A DNA stretch of 64,000 bases from M0027 sp021713415 (GCA_021713415.1 JAKJJQ010000006.1:25975-89974); one strand, 5' to 3'; positions 16,842 to 26,947 are shown, numbered from the stretch's first letter. Notes: generated from the letters alone by a model not told the origin. Numbers and translations: made by a program.

Positions 16842-19430
16842 TTAAACTTTCTCAAAAGTTAAAGATTCACCTCTACGATGCACTTTGATTGTTTCATTAG
16901 GTAAAAACTTACCTTCTAACAATTCATATGCCAATGGGTTTTCAATTTCCTGTTGGATTGAACGTTTTAATGGCCTTGCACCATAAACTGGGTCATAGCC
17001 CACTTCTGTAATTAATTTCATTGCCTCAGGGGTTAATTCAATATTTAAATCTTTTTCTTTTAGGCGTTGACGCAGCCGATCTAGTTGAATATCAGCAATT
17101 TTTTCAATCATTTTTTCATCTAGTGGCTTAAAGACGACTGTTTCATCAATACGATTGATAAACTCAGGTCTAAAATGTTGACCAACAACTTCCATAACCG
17201 CTAGCTTCATTTCTTCATAACTACCTTTTAGTGCCATCTCCTGAATCAAATGAGAGCCTAAATTAGATGTCATAATAATCACTGTATTACGGAAATCAAC
17301 CGTACGGCCATGACCGTCAGTTAAACGACCATCATCTAAAACCTGCAATAATATATTAAATACATCAGGATGTGCCTTTTCAACCTCATCTAACAGTATG
17401 ACAGAGTATGGCTTACGTCTAACATACTCTGTCATATAACCACCTTGTTCATAACCCACATAGCCAGGAGGCGCACCAATTAGACGTGAAACAGAGTGTT
17501 TTTCCATAAATTCAGACATATCCACTCTCAACATTGCCGTTTCATCATCAAATAAAAATTCAGCCAATGCTTTTGTCAATTCTGTTTTACCAACGCCTGT
17601 TGGCCCTAAGAATAAAAATGAACCAATCGGGCGATTTGGATCTGAAAGACCAGAGCGTGAGCGCCTAACTGCATTTGCAACAGCACTAACTGCTTCATTT
17701 TGTCCAACAACACGTTTTTCTAATTCACCCTCTAGTCGCAGAAGTTTTTCTTTTTCTCCCTCCATCATTCTTGAAACAGGAATGCCGGTTGCTCTTGAGA
17801 CAACTTCAGCAATTTGCTCTTCTGTTACAGCATTATGAACCAATTGAGGCTGATGAGAATTTGCTTGTGTTTCTTTTTCAGCTTCATTAATTGATTGTAG
17901 CTGCTCTTCTAATTCAGGAATCTTACCATATTGTAGTTCAGCCATTCGCTGCAAGTCACCAGCTCGTCTTGCTGATTCCATATCAAGCTTTGCTCGCTCT
18001 AATGCTTCTTTAATATGCTGACTGCCTTGTAACTGTGCTTTTTCAGACTTCCAAACTTCTTCTAAATCTGCATACTCTTTTTCTAACTCTTTAATATCTT
18101 CTTCTAATAATTCAAGGCGTTTTTTAGACGCTTGATCATCTTCTTTTGCTAACGCTTCTCGCTGCATTTTTAACTGAATAATTCTACGATCTAATCGATC
18201 CATACTCTCTGGCTTAGAATCAATTTCCATACGGATATGACTTGCAGCCTCATCAATTAAATCAATTGCTTTATCTGGTAGGTTACGATCAGTAATATAA
18301 CGGTTAGATAATGTTGCTGCAGCAACAATGGCCGGGTCTGTAATATCTACACCATGATGGACTTCATAACGTTCTTTTAAACCTCTTAAAATGGCAATAG
18401 TATCCTCAACTGATGGCTCACTAACTAAAACTTTTTGAAAACGTCGCTCTAATGCAGCATCCTTTTCAATATTTTCACGATATTCATTTAAGGTCGTTGC
18501 ACCTACACAGCGTAATTCTCCTCTGGCTAATGCTGGTTTTAACATATTACCCGCATCCATTGAACCTTCTGCTTTACCAGCACCTACCATCGTATGAATT
18601 TCATCAATAAATAAAATAATTTGCCCTTCCTGTTTGGCCAAATCATTTAAAACAGCTTTAAGTCGCTCCTCAAATTCGCCTCTAAATTTAGCACCAGCAA
18701 TTAAAGCACCCATATCAAGCGCTAATAGACGTTTATTACGCATACCTTCTGGTACTTCATGATTAACAATACGCTGTGCTAATCCTTCAACAATTGCAGT
18801 TTTACCTACACCTGGCTCACCAATTAAAACTGGGTTATTTTTAGTGCGTCTTTGTAAAACTTGTATGGTACGACGAATTTCATCATCACGCCCAATCACA
18901 GGGTCAAGTTTACCTTGCTCAGCTCTTTCAGTTAAATCAACGGTATATTTTTCTAATGCACCTCTTAATTCTTCAGCATTGGCATCATTAACTGTCTCAC
19001 CACCACGTATTTCATCGATCGCAGACTGAATTTTCTTTTCAGTTAAATTTTGTTCTTTATAAATCTTATCAACTGTGCCATCTTCAAATGCAGCTTGTAC
19101 AAAAAGTTCACTTGAAACAAATTGATCTTTTCGCTCTTGTGCAAGTTTCTCAGTTTTTTGGAACACTCTCATTAAATTATTAGAAGGTTGAACTTGTGTA
19201 TAACCTTCAGTTGTTGCAAGATCATCTAATGCCTTAGATAAAGCTGATCTAAATTGATTAATATTCGCACCTGCCTTAGATAATACAGCGCGAATACTAC
19301 TGCCTTGTTGATCTAATAATGCCATCATTACATGGACAGTTTCAATCATCGTATTATTTCTTGATAATGCTAATGATTGTGCGTCTGAAATGGCTTGTTG
19401 AAACTTGGTAGTTAATTTATCAAATCGCAT
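16842..19430 (-). CDS. clpB: ClpB disaggregase
   Basis: 862 aa AAA+ chaperone that extracts and refolds proteins from aggregates with DnaK. Order: Clp N-terminal repeat domain (1 to about 145), first nucleotide-binding domain with Walker A GEPGVGKTA near 205 and Walker B ILFIDEIH, a coiled-coil middle domain (about 400-520), second nucleotide-binding domain with GPTGVGKTE near 605 and VILLDEVEKAHPDV, and the D2-small domain (GARPLKRSIQQEIENPLAYELL). Full length. There is no ClpP-binding loop, as expected for ClpB. A sigma-32-type promoter lies upstream at 19463-19492. Confidence 0.97.
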   Translation of the reverse strand: MRFDKLTTKFQQAISDAQSLALSRNNTMIETVHVMMALLDQQGSSIRAVLSKAGANINQFRSALSKALDDLATTEGYTQVQPSNNLMRVFQKTEKLAQERKDQFVSSELFVQAAFEDGTVDKIYKEQNLTEKKIQSAIDEIRGGETVNDANAEELRGALEKYTVDLTERAEQGKLDPVIGRDDEIRRTIQVLQRRTKNNPVLIGEPGVGKTAIVEGLAQRIVNHEVPEGMRNKRLLALDMGALIAGAKFRGEFEERLKAVLNDLAKQEGQIILFIDEIHTMVGAGKAEGSMDAGNMLKPALARGELRCVGATTLNEYRENIEKDAALERRFQKVLVSEPSVEDTIAILRGLKERYEVHHGVDITDPAIVAAATLSNRYITDRNLPDKAIDLIDEAASHIRMEIDSKPESMDRLDRRIIQLKMQREALAKEDDQASKKRLELLEEDIKELEKEYADLEEVWKSEKAQLQGSQHIKEALERAKLDMESARRAGDLQRMAELQYGKIPELEEQLQSINEAEKETQANSHQPQLVHNAVTEEQIAEVVSRATGIPVSRMMEGEKEKLLRLEGELEKRVVGQNEAVSAVANAVRRSRSGLSDPNRPIGSFLFLGPTGVGKTELTKALAEFLFDDETAMLRVDMSEFMEKHSVSRLIGAPPGYVGYEQGGYMTEYVRRKPYSVILLDEVEKAHPDVFNILLQVLDDGRLTDGHGRTVDFRNTVIIMTSNLGSHLIQEMALKGSYEEMKLAVMEVVGQHFRPEFINRIDETVVFKPLDEKMIEKIADIQLDRLRQRLKEKDLNIELTPEAMKLITEVGYDPVYGARPLKRSIQQEIENPLAYELLEGKFLPNETIKVHRRGESLTFEKV

Positions 19431-19462
19431 AAATCTTATACTCCTTAAGTGTGTTTAAAGAT

Positions 19463-19492
19463 TATATGGCGTCATTTAATTCAAATATCAAG
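19463..19492 (-). promoter_or_regulatory. sigma-32 (heat-shock) type promoter of clpB
   Basis: On the minus strand: CTTGATA (19486-19492), a 14-base spacer, then CGCCATATA (19463-19471). The E. coli RpoH consensus is CTTGAAA-N(11-16)-CCCCATNTA, so the -10 box matches at all but one specified position and the spacing fits. An AAGGAG ribosome site follows at 19441-19446. This agrees with clpB being a heat-shock gene. Confidence 0.65.
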
Positions 19493-19509
19493 TATTGAAA
19501 GATTTATAA

Positions 19510-20529
19510 TTAACTCACTTCTTTTGAAACTACTTTTTTTAAGTCAATAAGATCAAGCTTAGGTTGAACCTCATTCTGCCAAAACTCAAGCCATAACTTT
19601 AATTGTGGATAGTCTTCTGCAACAGATACAATATATTGCACTACTGTCGGAATATGCTCTAAATAATTAGGTCTACCGTCTCGAATAAACAAACAAGAAA
19701 ATATACCTAAGCACTTGATATGTCTTTGCATACCAACCCAATCAAACCAATGTTTAAATTCAGTTAGTGATACTTTCTCTCCAATAACATTATGAGATTT
19801 TAGCATCTGAAAATAAACTTCAACCCAGTAGTTAATTACTTGTTTAGGCCATGAAATATAACAATCTCTTAATAATGAAACCAAATCATAAACTACAGGA
19901 CCACATACCGCATCTTGATAATCTATAACACCAAGGCTTTGTGAACCTAACATCATAATGTTTTTACTATGATAATCTCTGTGTAATGTTGTTTGAGGCT
20001 GCATCTTTGCAACTTCTGCTAATTGATTAAATAAGCTAGATAGCATCTCTTTATCTTTTGATGATACTTTAAGTTTAATCCATTCAAAAAACCATTCATT
20101 CATCCTGCCTGCTTCTTCAATTAATTTTTCATAACTATACTCTGGAACTTCATGACCATTAATCTGATTTATTTTAATTAATTCATCCAAACAATAGCGA
20201 TAATAATTGTTTTCTTTTTCTTCAGAAAATACATCAAAAAGCAGCCTATCTCCAAAATCACTCAATAAACACAAACCTTCACTAGTATCTACATGTATTA
20301 CTTCAGGTGTTTTTACACCTTCATTTCTAAAAAGATTCCCAATAGATATAAATTGAATTAATTTATCCTTTTCAGAAGATGCATCCATTAAAACATATGT
20401 TTTAGATTCTTTTTTAATCCTATAATATCTTCTTGAACTTGCATCTCCAGCAAGAAAGTCAATATCAATTTTTTTGCCTCCATAATACCCTTCTATCCAC
20501 TCTTTTAATCTACTTCGTTGAAATGTCAT
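19510..20529 (-). CDS. amgK: sugar kinase of the aminoglycoside-phosphotransferase fold (AmgK-like)
   Basis: 339 aa. Kinase motifs of the APH family: HRDYHSKNIM with catalytic D185 and N190, and VIDYQDA with the metal-binding D203. Length, motifs and the divergent position next to lptD match the anomeric MurNAc/GlcNAc kinase AmgK of Pseudomonas and relatives, which feeds recycled peptidoglycan sugars back to UDP-MurNAc. In Pseudomonas the partner nucleotidyltransferase murU follows; here it is absent and clpB comes next. Function is therefore inferred from family and context; the substrate is less sure. Confidence 0.75.
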   Translation of the reverse strand: MTFQRSRLKEWIEGYYGGKKIDIDFLAGDASSRRYYRIKKESKTYVLMDASSEKDKLIQFISIGNLFRNEGVKTPEVIHVDTSEGLCLLSDFGDRLLFDVFSEEKENNYYRYCLDELIKINQINGHEVPEYSYEKLIEEAGRMNEWFFEWIKLKVSSKDKEMLSSLFNQLAEVAKMQPQTTLHRDYHSKNIMMLGSQSLGVIDYQDAVCGPVVYDLVSLLRDCYISWPKQVINYWVEVYFQMLKSHNVIGEKVSLTEFKHWFDWVGMQRHIKCLGIFSCLFIRDGRPNYLEHIPTVVQYIVSVAEDYPQLKLWLEFWQNEVQPKLDLIDLKKVVSKEVS

Positions 20530-20623
20530 ACATAAATCCTAGCCATCCACTGATAAAAACGCTAAACTTTGTCTCTGAAATTCTAGCTTAATTTTAAAAC
20601 AAAAATCGAGGTTATTTTTTATA

Positions 20624-23251
20624 ATGGTGCAACAATCTGCTTTAGGGAAAAAAAAGATTTTAGCAATCACCCTACTTTCACTACTTGCACCAGGGTTTAG
20701 CATAGCAAAAATATCTGGAGAAAATCCATTACAAAAAAGCTGGGAATGCCAAGTAAAAAATGGAAAGTGGCTATGTCTTGAAATCAATAATGATGCACAA
20801 GCCTTATTTCAAAAAAACTTAGATATTTCAGAAAAACAAATTGTACTTGCCAAAGCTCTGGGATGGGTACCAACAAATGACCCTAAAAATATTTGTGGTG
20901 GTTATTATTATCAGCCTCCAACTTATGACCCATCAAAGCCTATTGATCAAAATACACGCTTAAATGCTCAACAAGCCAATTATACTGTTGAAGGTAGTAT
21001 TTCGGCTGAAGGTAATGTAGAAGTGCAAAAAGGGGTTCAAACATTAACGGCAAACCAAGCAACTGTAAGTCCAAACCCGAAAACGCAAAAATTACAAAAT
21101 ATTGAAGCTTCTGGTAATGTTAGTCTTAGGCAACCTGGACAATTAGTTATCTCTCAAAAAGGCAAAGCAAATTTAAATGCAAATACGGCCGTATTAACAG
21201 ATACTTATTATCTAATTCATGTCAGTGAGAACCCTCAAAGCAGTGGTGGTTTATTGACATCACCTACCTACCAACCAACCAACTGTAAATACACACATTT
21301 TACTGGTTATGGTAGAGGTCATGCTGATGTAGTCCACCAACTTAGTAAAACAAAATATTCACTAAAAAATGCTTCTTATACAACCGCTCCACCAACTTCT
21401 GATACTTGGACGATTACAGGCACCACCATTGACCTAAATAAAGAAACAGGCAGGGGTGAAGCATATAATAGCGTCTTATGGGTTGAAGATCTTCCAATCT
21501 TCTATACACCTTATTTCAATTTCCCAATTGATAATCGTCGCCAAACTGGTTTTTTATATCCAATGGCTGGCTATAACGATGAAAGTGGTTATTATATTAC
21601 TACACCATTTTATGCCAACCTTGCACCAAATTATGATCTATTAATCACACCAACGCTCTACAATCACCGTGGTTTAATGATTAATAACAACCTTAGGTTT
21701 TTAACTGAAACACAAAGTGGTCAAATTAGTCTTTCTTATATGCCTCACGATGATATTGATGATATGAGTAGAACTGCATTAGATACCACCATTCATGGTA
21801 CTTATAGCAAAAACCTTACGAGCTACTTTGATTATCACTACGTTGGTGATGATCAGTTTGTCAATGACTTTAATAGTAATGATATTATCTCTGCTAACCA
21901 AACCTTATTAAATCGTGAATTTCAACTAAATTATGCTGATCCAACATGGAATATAACGGGCACATTACTAGATTATAATGTTATCGACCCTACTTTATCA
22001 TTAGCAAATAGACCTTATGCAACTTTACCGCAAATTGGTGCCAATATAACACCCCAAAGTGACTATACCTGGCTTAAATATGGCGCTAATACTCAATTTA
22101 CTTACTTTTATAAATCGCCACTAGATGGTGTAGAACAAGTTAATGGACAAAGACTTTACCTTGCACCCTATTTATCAACACCGCTAACAGAGACTTGGGG
22201 CTACTTTACACCAACTTTAACATTTACAAATACTGACTACTGGCTACAAAATAGAGAACAAAATAGTGTTCAAGATCCTGGTTTTCCCGATACTCCAATT
22301 AGTAGAAACCTACCTATATTTAATATTGATACAGCACTTTATTTTGATCGAAATTTTAGCTTTAATAATTCTAATTACAAGCAAACCCTAGAACCTAGAT
22401 TATTTTATACTTATATCCCATATACAGATCAAAATGATATTCCCGTTTTTGACTCTTCATTCACAAGCTTTTCTTATTCTTCTTTATTTCAAACAAACCG
22501 ATTTACAGGCTATGACCGCATCAATAATGCCAATCAAATCTCTTACGCATTAGAAACAAGCATTGATACAGATAAAGGAAAGCCACTATTTGAAGGTGGT
22601 ATTGGTCAAATTCACTATTTTAGTAATAGAAAGGTCTCTATATGTAGAACTGATGGCTGTATTGCTACTGAAAACCCAACCTATCAAGATAATTTCTCTG
22701 ATGTTGCAGGATTTACTAGCATTCATCTTTTAGATGCTTGGACATTTAAGGCTGATATGACTTATAACATAGGTGATAAACATATAGACAGTCAGAATTA
22801 CTCCTTACAATATAAACCAAATTCTGGCCTGATTTTAAATGCTGCATATAATAATAACGCCAATGATTATTCACTACTAAGTACTGAAGACTTACTTAAT
22901 GGTGCATCGCCACCTAGCATTTCTAGTATTACCTTATCAGGGCTTTATAAATTAACAGAGCATTGGTCAATTATTGGATTATGGAATTATTCTTTCAACT
23001 ATAAACGCTCACTAAATATGTTTGCTGGCATCTCGTATGATGCTTGTAGTTGGGCTGCTAGATTTGTTTATCAACGTTATATTTCAAATAGCTTTGGTAG
23101 CAATATTAATGATCCAGCAGAAGTCTCTGGACCATTATCGACTGCTTTAGTGTTCCAAATTGAACTAAAAGGCCTAGGTGGCTCTAGCGCTAATCAATTA
23201 AATGACCTTTTAACACAAATTGATGGCTATAAATCAGATTCACCTTTTTAA
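20624..23251 (+). CDS. lptD: LPS-assembly protein LptD
   Basis: 875 aa outer-membrane protein that, with the lipoprotein LptE, inserts LPS into the outer leaflet. A basic N-terminus and hydrophobic stretch (KKKILAITLLSLLAPGFSIA) form the signal peptide. The OstA/LptA-like domain spans about 120-240 (YTVEGSISAEGNVEVQKGVQ, LTANQATVSPNPKT), followed by the large C-terminal beta-barrel rich in aromatic strands. Cys residues occur near both the N-terminus (CQVKNGKWLC) and in the barrel (VSICRTDGC, YDACSW), able to form the inter-domain disulphides LptD needs. GAGG lies 12 bases before the ATG. Start of lptD-surA-rsmA-apaH. Confidence 0.94.
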   Translation: MVQQSALGKKKILAITLLSLLAPGFSIAKISGENPLQKSWECQVKNGKWLCLEINNDAQALFQKNLDISEKQIVLAKALGWVPTNDPKNICGGYYYQPPTYDPSKPIDQNTRLNAQQANYTVEGSISAEGNVEVQKGVQTLTANQATVSPNPKTQKLQNIEASGNVSLRQPGQLVISQKGKANLNANTAVLTDTYYLIHVSENPQSSGGLLTSPTYQPTNCKYTHFTGYGRGHADVVHQLSKTKYSLKNASYTTAPPTSDTWTITGTTIDLNKETGRGEAYNSVLWVEDLPIFYTPYFNFPIDNRRQTGFLYPMAGYNDESGYYITTPFYANLAPNYDLLITPTLYNHRGLMINNNLRFLTETQSGQISLSYMPHDDIDDMSRTALDTTIHGTYSKNLTSYFDYHYVGDDQFVNDFNSNDIISANQTLLNREFQLNYADPTWNITGTLLDYNVIDPTLSLANRPYATLPQIGANITPQSDYTWLKYGANTQFTYFYKSPLDGVEQVNGQRLYLAPYLSTPLTETWGYFTPTLTFTNTDYWLQNREQNSVQDPGFPDTPISRNLPIFNIDTALYFDRNFSFNNSNYKQTLEPRLFYTYIPYTDQNDIPVFDSSFTSFSYSSLFQTNRFTGYDRINNANQISYALETSIDTDKGKPLFEGGIGQIHYFSNRKVSICRTDGCIATENPTYQDNFSDVAGFTSIHLLDAWTFKADMTYNIGDKHIDSQNYSLQYKPNSGLILNAAYNNNANDYSLLSTEDLLNGASPPSISSITLSGLYKLTEHWSIIGLWNYSFNYKRSLNMFAGISYDACSWAARFVYQRYISNSFGSNINDPAEVSGPLSTALVFQIELKGLGGSSANQLNDLLTQIDGYKSDSPF

Positions 23252-23330
23252 ACCTTGTTGATTGCTTTAAAATGCATATAATAAATTAACTACATGCAAA
23301 AGTTAAAAAAATTGACTCAACAGGATATCT

Positions 23331-24749
23331 ATGTCTAATAAATTCTTTACTACATTAGCACTTGCATTGTCACTTACTTATCTAACCAATGCTATAGCAG
23401 ATACGCAAACAAAACTTGATAATCAAGATGCTGCAAAAAACACATTACAAAATATTCAATTTAATCAACCAGCCAAAAGTACTAACAGCGAGAATAAAGC
23501 AGCTGTTTTTAATCAAATTATTGCAATTGTTAACAATGGTGTTATTACCTCTGAACAATTAAATCAAGCCGTTGAACAAACCAAAGCTCAAATACAAGAT
23601 CAAGGTTTATCACTACCTGATGATTTAACATTAAAACGTCAAGTATTACAACAACTAATTAATCAAGCAATTATTCTTGAATTAGCTAAAAGAAACCATA
23701 TTACCGTAACAGACGATGAAATTAATCAAACAATTAAAATGATTGCTGATCAAAACCATATTACCGTAGCGCAATTAAAAGATAAGCTAAAATCAAGTGG
23801 CCTTAATTATCAACAATATTACGATACAATGCATAAACAGCTTATCGTTCAAAAAATGCAACAAAAACTTGTTGCTGGTTCTATTTTCATCTCACCAAAA
23901 GATATTAATCAATATGTAGAAAAACACCTTAAACAGCCGGCAGTTAAACGTTATGATCTTTCCAATATCTTGATTCCTCTGCCTAACGATAAAACACCTG
24001 ACTCTATTGAAAAAGCCAAAGCCTCTGCTAGCAAATTAGTTAATGAAATCAAATCTGGTAAAATCACCTTCTTTGAAGCTGCTCGCAAATACTCTCAAAG
24101 TGGTAATGCTTTATCTGGTGGTGAGCTTGGCTTTAAAACGCTAGATGAGTTACCAACTATTTATGCAGGTAAAGTTAAATCAATGAAAAAAGGTGAAATC
24201 ATAGGCCCATTTGAAGCCAATGGCGCTTTACAAATCTTACAATTAAATAATATTCAGGTGAAAGACAGCCAAAAGCATTGGATCGAACAATATCATGTTG
24301 AGCAAATATTACTTAAATTAACACCAATTCTTAATACACAACAAGCTAAAGCTCAATTAGAACGAATCATTATCGCACTGGATAATCATAAATCATTTTC
24401 AGAGCTTGCCAAAGCAAATACACAAAACTATGATGTTGCATCAAAAGGAGGCGATCTGGGTTGGGTTAATTTAAGTCAAGTAGCCCCAGAATTAGCACAT
24501 ATGATTGAAACAACACCGATTGGTAAGGTAAGTCAACCGTTTCAAGTTGGAGATACATGGCAAATTATTAAAGTTTTAGCCAAACGTAAAACAGATGACA
24601 CTAAAAACTACTTACATATGCAAGCAGCGAATATTTTATTTCGCCAAAAAGCTGAGCAAATGGTTAAAAGTTGGCAATTATCATTAAGAGGTGAAGCCTA
24701 CGTTAAAATATTAATTCCTGAATTAAATATGCCGGAATTAGACAGTTAA
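23331..24749 (+). CDS. surA: periplasmic peptidyl-prolyl isomerase and chaperone SurA
   Basis: 472 aa. Signal peptide at 1 to about 23 (LALALSLTYLTNAIADT). A SurA N-domain begins at about residue 60 (FNQIIAIVNNGVITSEQLNQ), followed by two parvulin (PpiC) domains: the first with QSGNALSGGELGFKTLDELP, the second with YDVASKGGDLGWVNLSQVAPE. SurA escorts unfolded outer-membrane proteins, among them LptD, encoded just upstream. It ends in TAATG, sharing one base with the rsmA start. Confidence 0.95.
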   Translation: MSNKFFTTLALALSLTYLTNAIADTQTKLDNQDAAKNTLQNIQFNQPAKSTNSENKAAVFNQIIAIVNNGVITSEQLNQAVEQTKAQIQDQGLSLPDDLTLKRQVLQQLINQAIILELAKRNHITVTDDEINQTIKMIADQNHITVAQLKDKLKSSGLNYQQYYDTMHKQLIVQKMQQKLVAGSIFISPKDINQYVEKHLKQPAVKRYDLSNILIPLPNDKTPDSIEKAKASASKLVNEIKSGKITFFEAARKYSQSGNALSGGELGFKTLDELPTIYAGKVKSMKKGEIIGPFEANGALQILQLNNIQVKDSQKHWIEQYHVEQILLKLTPILNTQQAKAQLERIIIALDNHKSFSELAKANTQNYDVASKGGDLGWVNLSQVAPELAHMIETTPIGKVSQPFQVGDTWQIIKVLAKRKTDDTKNYLHMQAANILFRQKAEQMVKSWQLSLRGEAYVKILIPELNMPELDS

Positions 24750-25531
24750 TGAAACACCAAGCTAAAAAACGTTTTGGACAAAACTTTTTAGTTGATCCAT
24801 ATATTATTAATCGAATCATTGATGCTGGTGAATTTAAACAAGATGATAACGTTACTGAAATTGGGCCAGGGCTGGGTGCTTTAACTAAACTTTTATTAGC
24901 TAAACTTAAGCATCTCAATGTAATTGAAATCGATAAAGATGTTATTCCATACCTTCATGAAATTGATAGAAATAATCAAATTAACATTTTGAATCAAGAT
25001 GCACTAAAAACTGATTATAGCCAACTTATTGATACCACAGTGACTACTCAAAATAAATTAATTGGTAATTTACCCTACAATATTTCAACACCACTATTAA
25101 TTCACTTAATGCAGTATACTCATCAATTTGAATCAATGATTTTTATGCTGCAAAAGGAAGTCATCGATCGATTATGTGCATCACCAAATAATAAAACTTA
25201 CGGCCGTTTAAGTGTTATTATCAGCTATTTCTGTCATATTGAGCACATAATCAATGTACCACCAAGTGCATTTAAGCCTCAGCCAAAAGTAGATTCTGCT
25301 GTTATTCGACTAAAACCTAAAAAAAATCGCCTAAGATTAGAAGACTATCATATATTTGAGCGTGTTGTATTTCATGCATTTCAACAACGTAGAAAAACTA
25401 TTAGTAATAGCTTAAAATTATTCTTAAATGCTGATGACTTCAAACAAGTCAATATTAATCCTAAATTAAGAGCAGAAAACCTAGAACTTGAGTCATTCGT
25501 TGCAATTAGTAATTATGTGGCAAATTTATGA
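24749..25531 (+). CDS. rsmA: 16S rRNA (adenine-1518/1519-N6) dimethyltransferase
   Basis: 260 aa, the KsgA/Dim1 family. It dimethylates two adjacent adenosines in the 3' hairpin of 16S rRNA. Motifs: KRFGQNFLVDPYIINRI, the SAM-binding VTEIGPGLGALT, NQDALKTDY, the catalytic NLPYNISTP, and the C-terminal VPPSAFKPQPKVDSAVIRL. Start ATG overlaps the surA stop by one base, and its own end overlaps apaH by 4 bp, so the three genes are translationally coupled. Confidence 0.96.
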   Translation: MKHQAKKRFGQNFLVDPYIINRIIDAGEFKQDDNVTEIGPGLGALTKLLLAKLKHLNVIEIDKDVIPYLHEIDRNNQINILNQDALKTDYSQLIDTTVTTQNKLIGNLPYNISTPLLIHLMQYTHQFESMIFMLQKEVIDRLCASPNNKTYGRLSVIISYFCHIEHIINVPPSAFKPQPKVDSAVIRLKPKKNRLRLEDYHIFERVVFHAFQQRRKTISNSLKLFLNADDFKQVNINPKLRAENLELESFVAISNYVANL

Positions 25532-26343
25532 GTGTATATGCAATTGGTGATATTCAAGGTTGCTATCGTGAATTTATGACACTATTAGAGTTAATTGAGT
25601 TTAACCCTAAGAACGACCAACTATTACTATCAGGTGATTTGGTTAATCGAGGCCCTCAATCACTTGAAGTTCTTCGTTTTGTTACTAAAAACCATCAAGC
25701 AATCCACTGTGTTTTAGGTAATCATGATTTACATCTACTTGCAATTGCTTATGGATATGCCAATCATAAACCTTCTGATACATTAATGCCGATTTTAAAT
25801 GCTAAAGATAAAATTGATCTAATTGAATATCTAAGACATTTACCACTTTATTTAAATTATGAAAACTATCATTTAACACATGCGGGTATCCCTGCCTTTT
25901 GGAGTACCTCTGATACTCAAGCATATGCTGATGAAGTAACCGAAGCGCTAATATCTGAAAATATTCATCAATTATTAAAACATCTCTACGGAAATAAACC
26001 TGATTTATGGAATGAGCAATTAGAAGGCATTGACAGACTTCGGTGCATTATTAATTATTTAACTCGCATGCGACTATGTGATCACGCAGCTCGACTTGAT
26101 CTTAACTTCAAAGGTCCAATTGATTTAATTCCCAATCATTTAGTTCCTTGGTTTTTAATTCCTAACTTTCAATTAGATGATTTAGATATTTTATTATTTG
26201 GTCATTGGGCTGCACTGGAAGGTAAAACAGGCTTATCTAGTGTAATTGCTTTAGACTATGGATGTGTTTGGGGTGGTAAGCTTGCTGCCTATCACTTAGA
26301 AAAACAGCGTTTTTTTTATATTAATTCAACTAATCGAATATAG
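25528..26343 (+). CDS. apaH: diadenosine tetraphosphatase (symmetrical)
   Basis: 271 aa calcineurin-type metallophosphoesterase that splits Ap4A into two ADP and also removes Np4-type caps from RNA. Motifs: AIGDIQGCY, LLLSGDLVNRGPQS, VLGNHDLHLLAIA, THAGIP, and the late GHWAALEGKTG with VIALDYGCVWGGKL. The rsmA-apaH order is the same as in E. coli, where apaG lies between; apaG is missing here. ATGA overlap with rsmA. Confidence 0.95.
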   Translation: MSVYAIGDIQGCYREFMTLLELIEFNPKNDQLLLSGDLVNRGPQSLEVLRFVTKNHQAIHCVLGNHDLHLLAIAYGYANHKPSDTLMPILNAKDKIDLIEYLRHLPLYLNYENYHLTHAGIPAFWSTSDTQAYADEVTEALISENIHQLLKHLYGNKPDLWNEQLEGIDRLRCIINYLTRMRLCDHAARLDLNFKGPIDLIPNHLVPWFLIPNFQLDDLDILLFGHWAALEGKTGLSSVIALDYGCVWGGKLAAYHLEKQRFFYINSTNRI

Positions 26344-26351
26344 CGTTCTAA

Positions 26352-26567
26352 TCATTTATTGATTTCTTTAGCGGTATCTTTTGTAGCATCCCAAGTATTA
26401 CCCGCTGCTTGTGAGGTTGCACTAGCAGCTTTTTTTGATGCTGACACCACATCATCTGATGCTGACTTAAACTTATCTGAGACAGATGAATTATCATCGC
26501 TAGAACAAGCACTTAAAAATAGCCCTAATATGGCTAAAAAAGTCAATTGACAAATCAATTTCTTCAT
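26352..26567 (-). CDS. small lipoprotein (entericidin-like in form)
   Basis: About 71 aa from ATG at 26567 (four more codons are open upstream). A lipobox LLGLFLSAC-type sequence (LFLSAC) at about residues 15-20 marks it as a lipoprotein; the residue after Cys is Ser, which favours outer-membrane sorting. The mature part is low complexity, with Ser, Ala, Lys, Asp (SASDDVVSASKKAASATSQA, then TWDATKDTAKEINK), likely one amphipathic helix. Function unknown. Convergent with apaH, 8 bp from its stop. Confidence 0.65.
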   Translation of the reverse strand: MKKLICQLTFLAILGLFLSACSSDDNSSVSDKFKSASDDVVSASKKAASATSQAAGNTWDATKDTAKEINK

Positions 26568-26704
26568 TACAAATTCCACTTAACTGAATATTAGATTAAA
26601 TTATATTAATCATATATCAATTTCTGCTTAATTTAAGTATAATCACTGTTTATAAATTTAAACATTATATTGGCTAGAAAAACTAAAAGCTAAGAGTATT
26701 TATC

Positions 26705-26947
26705 ATGAATTCTACTGTCAAATCAATCTTAACATTAATCGCAATTATTGTACTTGCTGCTGTTTTCTTTGTTGTTTTCTTTCCGCTATTTTTAGCAATT
26801 GCAGTTGTTGGTGTTATTTATGTGATCATTTTACGCTATCGTATTATGAAGCATTTAAAGGCAATGCAAGAAAAGCAACAAGAATATAATCAGCAAAATA
26901 ATGAAGAGCATCATGGCAGAACAATTGATCATGATGAGATTAAATAA
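26705..26947 (+). CDS. small membrane protein, unknown
   Basis: 80 aa. One long or two close hydrophobic helices (about residues 5-45, SILTLIAIIVLAAVFFVVFF and LAIAVVGVIYVIIL), then a basic stretch (RYRIMKHLK) and a polar, Gln/Glu/His-rich tail. The orientation rule suggests the tail is cytoplasmic. No recognised family. It has its own upstream gap of 125 bp and lies 74 bp before the IHF-like gene. Confidence 0.5.
   Translation: MNSTVKSILTLIAIIVLAAVFFVVFFPLFLAIAVVGVIYVIILRYRIMKHLKAMQEKQQEYNQQNNEEHHGRTIDHDEIK

Noticed and set aside
20539..20787. Minus-strand frame across the amgK-lptD gap
   Set aside because: It covers the LptD signal-peptide region antisense, with unusual composition and no start signal; lptD is clearly coding.
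23251..23330. Separate promoter between lptD and surA
   Set aside because: The 79-bp gap has no clear -35/-10 pair; the operon is conserved and read-through is simpler.
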